Positions 11,452 through 21,295 of a stretch of 64,000 nt of DNA are shown piece by piece. The notes beneath the pieces were generated by a model. It did no database searches. It was not told the DNA's origin and saw only the letters and a list, made by a program, of their open reading frames with translations. The stretch is from Canna indica (Eukaryota > Streptophyta > Magnoliopsida > Zingiberales > Cannaceae): contig CP136896.1 in NCBI GenBank assembly GCA_034359265.1, forward strand, positions 67,777,501 to 67,841,500, in the 5' to 3' direction. The stretch's first letter is position 1. Every line of letters starts with the position of its first letter. A program made the position numbers and the translations under genes.

Positions 11452-12030
11452 GGGCCGACAACAGATCGGATATGGTGCATATACTGCATAATCCATATCT
11501 ACACCGCACCCTATATCCGCACATTCGTATTCGTACCGTATTCGTTACGAATGTGAATATGGATATTCATATCTGTATCGCTTCAAATGCAGATATCTGC
11601 ACCACATCCGTATCCGCATCATATTTAATTTAAAAATATTATAATAATATATTTAATTAAAAAATCAATAAATTATTAATTTATTAATCCAAAATAAATA
11701 TATAATATACTTTAAAATTTATCTTGACATAAAATTACCATAGAGTTCTTATATATATATTAATAATTTATATGAGTAAATTAATAATTCAAAGACGTGG
11801 ATACGGTACGAATCCACAGTCATATCTGTATTCGTACCGTTAAGGGTGGAAATAGGTCAGACGGTCTGTCAAGAGCCTTTTACCTGACCTAGTCTGTTAA
11901 AAAGAAAAAATCAAACCAAAACTTTAAAATAAGTTTATTTTCCTTATCAGGCGAGTTTGAGCCAAGCCAAAACAAAGATAGAATCAGAAAATTTAGATCG
12001 TTAATTCAGCGGTTGGATTGATTGGTTATT
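11452..12030. mobile_element. Composite of degenerate relics with CCGTATCCGCAT words
   Basis: TAGGGCCGACAACAG at 11450 starts a segment of decayed ATCCGTATCCGCATC-like words; these recur in complement near 11795-11840 after an AT-rich middle. At 11841 TTAAGGGTGGAAATAGGTCAG starts what seems a second relic with GACCTAGTCTG/GCCAAGCC words. No right end could be fixed, so this may be a nest of truncated copies. Confidence 0.4.
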
Positions 12031-13300
12031 CAGTCAAATAATATATTCAAAGAAGATACTAAAAGAAGATTTTGAAAGTTACAAATATTATCACAAATTA
12101 TCTATATTTCAAGAGGGTCCCGCATATCAAAATGTCCCTGAATATATCAAAGTTGCAATATTATATATAAGTAAAACTTGCAGGCCAGCTTACTAAACTG
12201 CAAATAATTTTACAAGTTTATAATTTACACTTTAGTTGTTGTTTTTTTTTTACAAAGATAATATATATGAATTTCGGATCTCTAAAAAATATATAAAATA
12301 TTCCCATCAATTATGCTGCTCATAATTTTCTTAATTTACACTTTAGTTGCAACTAGATAATCCTATATGTACATTGTAATACATTAATTACAAGTAACCA
12401 AATAAATAAATAATCTTAATACTGCAATTACAATTATAAAAGTCTACTTGCATAGAACTAAATAGTCCCTCTGTTAATTCAATTCAACGACCAGATTTTT
12501 TTTCAATTTCATTATGTGAGCCTAATATTAATTAATGATCAAAGTTAAAAATTTGAATTTCTTAGTCTAAAATGATTTGAGAATGAAGGTTAAAACCTAG
12601 ATTAGTTTGTCAATTGATAGTTAAAAATTAATAGGGCAAAATTTGCTACCATGAATGAATTTTATAAATATATAAATTTTGATAAATATTATATATTCAA
12701 ATAATGGACAACTTCATTCAATATATAAACATTTTTATTATATTTATCACCGCTAAGTTTTCATATTAGCATGAGAAGTCTCGTTAACTTCAAGTAAACC
12801 CCGTGTAGGAATGAGCAGATATGGGTAGATTTGGATACATTATATTTTTATGATATTCAAATCTTATCCGGTAGAGGATTAATTTTTAAGTTTTGAAATC
12901 GAATCATATCATGTTGAAATTTAAAATTAGACTCTACTCAGAACCCATGGTTTCAATTTCGGATATTCCTGTTGGAACATGTTCATTTACAAATTCTAAG
13001 GTACATGTTTCAAGCATGTACATTTACAAATTTCAAGATACATGTTCTAGTATCGGTTCCGATTTCAAATACTCGATGTGTTAAACTTGTAATCAAAATT
13101 AATTCTAACATGTTTCTTAATTTTTGTCACAAATTCTATCTAAATTTAATTCAAATTTGATCGGTTAAATTTTAATTAATTTTGAATCTATCCGATATTC
13201 ATGCATGCACGTTTCTAACCACAAAGTGATGGAATACTATTATTAGCATGAAAAGGCCCATTCCTAGCCTTTTTCCTGACCCTATTAGGCTATTACAATG
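12031..13300. other. AT-rich intergenic DNA, one further degenerate relic (about 12807-13217)
   Basis: No gene. From about 12807 (TAGGAATGAGCAGATATGGG) to 13217 (complement TTAGAAACGTGCATGCATG) short words such as GATATTCG and ACATGTTC repeat in both directions, like the other low-complexity relics in the window. The rest shows nothing I can support. Confidence 0.35.
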
Positions 13301-13625
13301 CCCTTAATAATAATGTCTTGCTGCCTGTTGAAAGAAGGATGCCTTTATTTCTTTCATGGCTTGCCTTTCCCGGACATATATATTTCCTTCTACTGCACTC
13401 CCCGCTTGTCACGCTCCTAAGTTGCCATTAATCCTAAAAATGTAGTGATGATGATCGACGAAATGCCCAAGAGGAGCACATGCAGCGTGCCTCAAGGCCA
13501 TCATGTGCGGCCCACACTCCCCGCAATCCCCGCATCATCGCGCGGCCTCCACGGCTGCCAATTTGCCTACTTAACAACAGCCCTCGCGCTCACACTCTTC
13601 GCACAATACTTGCCATCCTCTTCCA

Positions 13626-14345
13626 ATGGCTTCCTCCTCGCCACAGCAAATGCCACTCCTCTTCTTCCTCCTCTTCCTCGCTTTCTCCCCCATCCAAATC
13701 CGCGCAAGAGAGAGCCGGTTCTTCAGCAAGACCACGAGAGACCCACCAAAGGAATTAGCCGCCGCCGCCGCCGCTCCCTCGAAGGAGGAGACAACCACCA
13801 AGAAGGAACACAGTACCCCTTTGCTCCCACCTCAAACCCACAGTGGATACGGCCTCTACGGCCGCCGCCCTGACCACTTCTTCCCGGCCACTGTGAGCAG
13901 CAGCTACGGCACATACAACTACGACGGCGGACGCCGGGACAACAGCTTCCAATCTGCAGGTCTCCCGGCCGCCGGCACCGAGCTCAGCGGCGAAAAGTTC
14001 GAGAACGAGGAGCTCAACGCAGTGCACAACAACGGCAAGCAATGGCGGCCGTATAACAGCAATCCCTCGAAGTTTTCGAATGAGTACGGGACGACCGCGG
14101 CGGCGACGACCACTACGGAGTGGAGCAACGAGGTTGAACCTAGCAAGCAGTACTCGTATGACGTTAATGGCGGAAGGAACCAGTTTGAATATAATTCACA
14201 GAGTTGGAGGGGGAATCCTGAGGGATATGGGGTGTATAATTATGGTGGAAGAACTGGGAATTATGGTAGTGGATATGAGCATAGCAATGCAATGAATGAT
14301 GAGTACCAGAGCAGGGAGGAGAACCAAGAGGATTTTGATCCGTAG
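13626..14345 (+). CDS. E6-like secreted protein
   Basis: A single exon encodes 239 residues ending NQEDFDP. The N terminus is a signal peptide (MASSSPQQMPLLFFLLFLAF, cleavage likely after IRARE). The rest is low in complexity and hydrophilic: RESRFFSKTTRD, a poly-Ala patch, SGYGLYGRRPDHFFP, and a tail of Tyr/Gly/Asn/Glu-rich units (YGVYNYGGRTGNYGSGYE). The RESRFFSK plus GYGLYG layout is that of the plant E6 family, first known as abundant cotton-fibre messages; the biochemical role is unknown and a cell wall location is inferred from the signal peptide. The 5' half is much more GC-rich than the flanks. TATA-like ATATATAT near 13376-13383 is 240 bp upstream, so a long leader or a nearer weak box is possible. 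Confidence 0.85.
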   Translation: MASSSPQQMPLLFFLLFLAFSPIQIRARESRFFSKTTRDPPKELAAAAAAPSKEETTTKKEHSTPLLPPQTHSGYGLYGRRPDHFFPATVSSSYGTYNYDGGRRDNSFQSAGLPAAGTELSGEKFENEELNAVHNNGKQWRPYNSNPSKFSNEYGTTAAATTTTEWSNEVEPSKQYSYDVNGGRNQFEYNSQSWRGNPEGYGVYNYGGRTGNYGSGYEHSNAMNDEYQSREENQEDFDP

Positions 14346-14569
14346 GGGTTTACTCTGGGTTAGTTGTATGTTAGATCTGAGTAGCATAATGTCTATGTTG
14401 GGTGATGTTTAATCCTCAACTTCTATTTGGGGAGTGATTGAGTTAAATGTTGTATGCTTTCTGGTGGTGCAAAATGGAGGTAGCTTTTATTGCAGAATAC
14501 ATGAATCAGTGTATCATTCAATATGCTCATTTACTTTGATGCATTATTTTATCATAAAAAGAAATCTTT

Positions 14570-17560
14570 ATTAAGCATTCAGGATCCAAAAAGATCAGAC
14601 AATAAAATTCCTTCTAGCTCCGGAGGCCGGTCCGGCCGATCAGAGGGCCAAACAAGCTGATCCTTAGAAATCCTAGCACGATTTGCTGCCCAATGAACAG
14701 TTTTGTTTGCCTCTATGAAACAAAATAAAAAGTTCAAGCAATTGCAACTTGACTTTAAAACCAAAATATCCCTAATGATGAAATCAATTTCCCAATGTAC
14801 GAAAATCTCATTGTTGAGAGCAGAGATCAAAACTTTAGAATCAGACTCGATCACAAAATTTGGAAGTGTATGCTCAACCGCAAATCGAAGACCATCGCGA
14901 ATAACCATGGCTTCTAAAACCAAAATAGAATATTCCTGATAGAAGAAGGACCCTCCTCCACAAAACACACCATCTAATGATCGTATAATGAAGCCAATGC
15001 CGCCTGCACAAATATCCCGCGAAGCATCACAATTCATTTTTAAAATATTAGGTGCTGGCAGAATCCATTTTCTAAGAATACGGGAAGTTATGTCATTTCC
15101 CTCAGATGGGCTAGGTGCGTAAGCACAAGTAAATGCAAAAATTTTGGACACGAGGGTCGAGGGGATAGGCTGTCTAGCCTCATGAACTAAGAGGTTTCTA
15201 ACGTGCCAGATGAACCAACAAGTAGTAGCGATGAAAGCTTGAGCTGGCGGAATACCCTCAATGGTAGAAAAAGAGAGAAGAAATCAACTACCATACCCCC
15301 ACTCAGAACGATCAGTGAACCCAATCCCAGTCCTAGTGGACAACAAATTCCAAATGAAGCTACTAAAGTTACACTAAAAAAAAGATAGGTAGTAGATTCT
15401 ACAGAATTGTAACAAAATGAACAAGAGTTAGAAGGAGTAATTCCTAGACGTTCTAGGCGTTCAAAAGTAGGAAGACGAATATGGAGGAGCTTCAAGCAAA
15501 AAATTTTAACCTTAGGCGCCAGCTCAAGCTTCCATAAAACCTTCCACCAAGCCAACCGAGGGTCCACCTGAGGCTCATGGCTTCTAAGAAACCTCATAAC
15601 ACTTTTAGCGGTAACTCTACCCCCAGAACACCCTTTCTAAACATATTTATCCCCACCGAGATGCATAGACAACTGTAACTTAGAGATGGAATCCACTAGC
15701 ACCGAGCCAAATAATTTCGAACATAAATTCAAATCCCACATTTGATTCGTAATAAAAAAGTTCACAGCCACATTAGCATCAAGTATATTGCAATCAAAGT
15801 AAATAGACTTTAAGCACAACGGTAGATCAAATAGCCAATTATCCAAAGTAACCAAAGAATTACAACCAGAGGATATCAACAGAAGGCAACCAGGGAAGAA
15901 TTTTTCAAAAGCCAATCTAAATAACTTCCAGCTCCAAGAAGAAGGAGCATTTACATTCCAACCGCCTCTAAGATCTCGTTACTTAGCACCGACCAAGTCA
16001 AGCCAAGGCAAAGAAGCGTGGTTAAGGTAATCAATAACCCTCTTAGCCTGAAGGGCTAGGCATTTATCAGAGAGATCACGAATACCAAGCCCCCCCCCCC
16101 AAAAGCTTAGGAAGAGTAACTATATCCCAGGACAAATGGTGCATAGCATGCTGACCCAAGGGGCCAGCCCACAGAAATGATCTAATTATTTGCTCAATCT
16201 TATCAATGAATTTAGAAGAAACCCAAGAAACACTCAAGGAGTGTAAAGGTATTGAGTTTAAATCAGAGTTAATTAGCACAATCCTCCTAGCTTGGGAACG
16301 GTAGTTTGACTTCCAACAAGCGAGTTTAGAATGAATTTGATCAATTAAAAACTTTTGAGTATCTATAGGCGGACGCCTAGGGGCCACCATAGTGCCAAGA
16401 TATTTGAACGAAAAGTTTCCAGCCCTTATATTAAGAATATAGCAAATCGAGTTGATATGCCCTCTATAGGTATTCCGGGGAAAGAAAATTTCAGATTTAC
16501 TGAAGTTAATGGACTGACCAGAAAAATTCTCATAGGTTTCAAAAATTTGTCTAATGGTATTAATGCCCTTTTTAGAAGCTCGAAAAGTTAAGAGGATATC
16601 ATCAACGAACATCAGATGACTGATCTTCACCGAGCCTCTACTAGAGAAAGGCTTAAGTTTACCAGATTCAACAGCCTTGTCCAGCAAGCAGGACAAGGCC
16701 TGAGCAGTCAATACGTAGAGGTACGAGGACAGAGGATCCTCTTGCCTAATACCACGATAAGATTTGAAAAAAAGGGGACATCCTATTGTTGACCAAACAG
16801 GTGAAGCTTGCAGTGGACAAGCAAGAAAAGACCCATTGAATGAATTTTGGGGAAATTTATAAACATGAAGCATTAATAAAATGGCCTTCCATGATAGTTT
16901 ATCATAAGTCTTCTCGAGGTATAATTTGATCATAACAACCGGGTTTTTAGTCTTAGACCCAAACATTGAGTGAGAGATTGTCTGAGCCAGGAGGATGTTG
17001 TCATGTATACTCCCGCCCTTGATAAATGCAGACTGGGCAGTGGAGACAAGTTTAGGGACCACAGCCTGAATTCTATTGGCTAACAACTTAGCAAGAATCC
17101 TATAGTTAAGGTTGCACAAAGCTATTAGCCTAAATTCCCTAATAGTGGAAGGATTAGCCTTCTTAGGGATGAAGATTAACATAGTCTTATTCCACACAAA
17201 AGGGAGGAAGGCCGACTCAAAAAAGATATCTAAACAGTTCAAGTAAGAATTAGGTTTGATGATCCCCCAATAATGCTTATAGAATTTACTAGTAAAGCCG
17301 TCTAAACCAAGAGACTTACCATTAGGTAAAAAACTAACCACCCCCCAGACCTCGTCAGTCGAAAACGGCTTGACAAGGTCAACCACACAAATATCATCAA
17401 CAACAGGGACTAAAATAGAGCTAGTAATGTCTAAAAAGCTAGCAGATAAATCATCAGACAATAGCAATTTATAAGCATCAGAAAACGCATTCAAAATTGA
17501 CTAATCATCGGATAAAACCAAATTATGGGCCATAGAGATCGGTTGATTGCTAGTACATTT
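14570..17560 (-). pseudogene. Decayed LINE (L1-type) retrotransposon: reverse transcriptase, zinc knuckle, RNase H
   Basis: On the minus strand, 17494-16076 encodes a reverse transcriptase (SAFIKGGSIHDNILLAQ, then LMFVDDILL as the xxDD motif, then FKYLGTMV). Motif A reads KLYLEKTYD where the family has KLDLEKAYD, so a catalytic Asp is lost. At 16086-16096 a run of G residues (minus strand) shifts the frame: the expected LGIRDLSDKCLALQ continues in another frame. Then come a linker (15915-15637), a zf-RVT domain (15597-15187, WWKVLWKLELAPKVKIF and CSFCYNSVEST) and RNase H (15151-14579, MNCDAS, VIESDSKVL). The endonuclease is absent and a TAG sits just before the RT segment (near 17500), so the copy is 5'-truncated and dead. 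Its 3' end abuts the E6-like gene tail about 230 bp after that stop codon. Confidence 0.92.
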
Positions 17561-17673
17561 GCACAAAATAATCTACCTACAAGTAATTGGTTACTTGCTG
17601 CAAGATGTAACACAATATAAAATATGAAGAAAATAAAAATAAAAATACGCAAGAAAATTAAACACATATTTAT

Positions 17674-18691
17674 TAGAGCAATTTTTTAGATTCGGATTTT
17701 GGGAATGAGAAATTCGCAAATCCGGATCTAAAGATGGGGAATCCTCCAAATCGGAATTTGGTGGAATAAATACCCATTTTACCCCCGGCCAAAGTCTCTA
17801 ATCAGTTAGAGACTTTGGTTAATTTTTTTTTTAAAAATATAAAAAATATAAAAAAATAATTTTAATTTATAAAAAAGAGGTATAATAGAAATGAGATGTT
17901 AGATTCTAAAAAATATATTTTCAAACTCTCTAATGATATATAAATGAGGTGTTAAAGTCTAAAAAATATATTTTCAAACTCTCTAAATCATTAGAGAGTT
18001 TTTCACAAAGTCTATAAATTCAAATTTAAATTAAAAATTGTAAAATATTTTTGATATTATAGACTTTGGGCAAAAGTCTCTAATGCATTAGAGACTTTTG
18101 TCCAAAGTCTATAAAACTAATTTTTAATTATGATGTTAGTAAAATGTTTTTTGTCCAAAATATTTTGATAGATTCTAGCACATCTTTTATATCATATATA
18201 TTTTTTTATGAATTAAATTTTATTTTTTATAATTATAAAATTACTATAAACAAAAGTCTCTAATCCATTAGAGATTTTTGTCCAAAGTCTATAATAGTTT
18301 CATAATTCTTCTAAAAAATATTTGAATTCATAAAATATTTTTTTAATGATACAAAAGATGTATTATGATTTAGAAAAATATTTTACATCAAAATATTTCA
18401 TAATTTTTAATTTAAATTTAAATTTATAAACTTTGTAAAAAAATCTTTAATACATTAGAGAGTTTGAAAAATATCTCTAATATCTTATTTTTATCATAAA
18501 AAATATTGTATAAATTAATATTATTTTTTTATATTATATATTATATATATTTTAATTTTTGATACTTTGACCCGAGGTAAAATGAATATTTATTTAACTC
18601 AATTCCGATTTGAAAATTTTTTCATCTTCACATTCGAATTCGAATTTGAGAATTTTTCATTCTCAAAATTCGAATATAAAAAATTGCTCTA
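17674..18691. mobile_element. TIR element of about 1 kb with nested palindromes
   Basis: The ends TAGAGCAATTTTTTA and complement match over about 120 bp with scattered substitutions (left 17674-17795, right complement of 18570-18691). The interior holds several palindromes built on AGTCTCTAATNNATTAGAGACT: about 17790-17819, 18074-18101 (28 bp, perfect) and 18254-18285, plus related AACTCTCTAA/TTAGAGAGTT pairs. No ORF. Target duplication unclear, so superfamily is not assigned. Confidence 0.72.
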
Positions 18692-19460
18692 TTTGTTATA
18701 TAGCATTGATCAGACAAAAATCTAGATTAGGCCATCAGTCATTTTTCTTCTGTTATTTGACCGAGTAATCTTTTAAGCTTCGGATTGAATAATTTTTTTA
18801 AAACAATCGGCCAGTTTTATTTCGAAAATAATTGAAAACTAACTTTTAATTAATTTATTAATTTTTAATATAAATTTATTAGGAAATAATACTAACGATG
18901 AAGAAATATACGAAACAGTTCAAATTGATTGAAACACAAAAAATTCAAACAAAAAAAGAATTCAGGGTTCAGTTCGGGTTCAAAAATTTGCAAAAAATAA
19001 CTCCATTCTCTGCAGCTCGGTTCAGATTGAACCCAATGCAACCCACCGTAATCATATGCAATGAAAGAACCCTATTTAATCAACACATTTCTACAAAACA
19101 TGCAATATATTTGCATTACACCAAACATCATCTAAGGGTTGCTGGAATCCAATAAACTAAAATTTTAGATTAAAACTCGTTAGCAAATTACAAATTTATG
19201 TTTTTTCCCCCTTTTTTGAATTCAGAATCTGCTGCATGCATTTGAAGAGGCGGAACTAACCAAACTGATGCAGCAACGTCCTTAGTGAGGCTTGGATTCC
19301 TTCGAAGGTTGGAACTTGGAACCATCAGTAGCTTCAGTACTTGCATGACCTCAAAGTTTCAAACAACTTGGACACACTTAAAACTTATCACCACGATATA
19401 ATTATGAACCTCGTGATAGTTTGGTGTTTTGAATGTTATGACCCCACTGAGATACAATTG
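18692..19460. other. Intergenic; degenerate GTTCGGGTTC relic, then 3' flank of OB-fold gene
   Basis: From about 18740 to 19050 degenerate CAGTTCGGGTTC/GAACCCAATG words resemble the other low-complexity relics. From about 19150 to 19460 lies the probable 3' UTR of the minus-strand OB-fold gene. No further ORF. Confidence 0.35.
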
Positions 19461-20989
19461 TCACTCTTCCACAACATTCACCAGCTCATACTCAATCAGA
19501 GATAGATTGTTATCTTCTTTCACCGTGAAGTTGGCAGGCTCAGTGACCTCAATGCGACCCCACTTGTCAACAGCCAGCTTCATTGAGCCCTTGAATATGT
19601 CGATCTTCGCGTTGCGTAGAATGATTGTGGCACCCGGCTTCATCAAGTCAACTGTATGAAGAAAATGTTCTCATTAACTAATGTTAATAACTCTGAAAAA
19701 CTAAAAAGAAGAAATTAAAGCAAAATTATGGCAAAATAAATAACAGATAGAAATTGAAGCACATGGACCATCACCAGTGCAGAGTGGTATCATCACATCT
19801 GATGGATCTGCAAGGAATGCTAGCATCCAAGGAGAAACTTTTCGGCAATATAATTCAATTCAAGGATTTTCCAGATTCTCATTAGTTAAGAAAACTTACT
19901 AAGTGAAAGCAAATAAGTTGAGAAATAAAATGGAAGAGAGCCAACAATAGCATTGACAACATGGAAAATCTCAAGTCTCAGTACAATTTTCCATTGGCAC
20001 AGTGGTAATCTAACACATATACACAAAGTATACACAAAAAAAAACACATGATGTAGTTAAAAGACAAGTCCAAAGATGCTAGGAGAAGCTAAACTATCTT
20101 CTTATAGTGGAAAATCTGAATCAAGAACAAACTTCTGAGAACATATTGTGCTCTCTTAAGCAATGATTTACAGTAAAAATGTTTATCACAGTGTGTGAAC
20201 TATGATGAATATGCATTTCTGTTAGTGAGATAAATGACAAGCTAAACCTGCTCTAAAATGGATAGGAAACCAAACACCAACTGACACAAATTCACATAGG
20301 ACCGATTCGATTGAATATGCAATCAGCCATGAAGTTCCAATAGTATTACCATTATGATTATTTTCGTTCTAAATCTCTCCTTTCTCCATCCTACATTAAT
20401 TGGACATGTTGCAACCAGTAAATCCATTAGCAGCAAGCCCATCTAAGTAGGAATTTTTTGTCCTCTAAGATCACAGCATTTAGGCAACAAATAATAATAA
20501 TGAAATTAAGTATGGTAATGTTTCTCATCAAGCTGTATTCCAATTCATAATAGTTAAATTTTGTGTATCCATCAGGTTTCGACACGAGCATTTAAGACAA
20601 AATCGAATCCAATTTTGACAGGGAACGCAAAGATTATCCAAAGTTGACTCTTTGCCGTGTCATCTACCGATTGATATATTAAGCAGTTGTGAAGCAATAC
20701 ACGCATGAGCACGAAAACCAACAAAGAGAGGGAAGTAAAAGGACCGAACCCTGTTCGTTGCGGGCAGTGAAAACGATGGTGCCGGTCTCGTCGCCGATGA
20801 GGCACTCGTCGATTCTGGTGGGGCGGAGCGGAGTTGAGCTGCGGGGACGGCTCGGCCAACGGTATTGGATGTCAGCACCTTGGCCGTGAGGGTGTGACCG
20901 TTCGTCCCTGGAATCAGCTGGTCCACCCTCGTGAACACCGGCTTCCTCTTCGCACTTCCTGCTCCCCCTCGCTGCTGCTGCGTCGCCAT
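19461..20989 (-). pseudogene. OB-fold nucleic-acid-binding protein (At4g28440-like), apparent frameshift in exon 1
   Basis: Exon 1 (20989-20750) starts MATQQQRGGAGSAKRKPVF and continues VDQLIPGTNGHTLTAKVLTS; exon 2 (19651-19461) encodes VDLMKPGATIILRNAKIDIF, then KGSMKLAVDKWGRIEV and LSLIEYELVNVVEE. This is the small plant OB-fold family related to SOSS-B/RPA-like proteins. The expected middle, RIDECLIGDETGTIVFTARN, is present but in another frame of exon 1. The two exons total 431 nt, and exon 1 ends in phase 0 where phase 1 is needed, so one base is missing or two are extra, between about 20850 and 20870 (after VLTSNT). All else is intact: Kozak ACCATGG, splice sites and stop. It may be a real null allele, an assembly error or a recent pseudogene. 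The donor GTTCGG is weak. Confidence 0.8.
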
Positions 20990-21295
20990 GGTCATCGAAA
21001 CCCTAACGCTAAATCGGGCAACCAAATGTGTGCACGAGGATTCATCCTATATTTCACACTCAAAATCCCTAATAACGGGCCGATTTCGAAGCATCGTCCA
21101 GTAGGGCCCATTTTAAAGTTTTTGGCCCATTATAAATAGCAGACCTGTTTGGTTTGCTGCTATCTAGCAGTAACCTAAAAAGTAGTAAGAAAACAGAGGA
21201 CGTCCACAGCCTCCTTCCACGGCCTCTGCCGCCGGCTTCTCTTCTCCAACCTGCTGTGCTTCGACAGTTCCACCGCGAAGATAGCAGGCGTCGGC
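20990..21295. promoter_or_regulatory. Shared head-to-head promoter region
   Basis: 306 bp separate the start codons of the minus-strand OB-fold gene and the plus-strand poly(A) polymerase gene. It contains a telo-box (AAACCCTAAC, 20998-21007), two site II-type GGCCCA motifs (21105-21110, 21124-21129) and a TATAAATA at 21131-21138 suited to the plus-strand gene. Telo-box plus site II is a known signature of plant housekeeping and ribosome-related promoters. Bidirectional use is inferred from layout. Confidence 0.6.

Noticed and set aside
14545..14575. Target-site duplication for the large LINE
   Set aside because: No matching word was found near its 5' end at about 17550.
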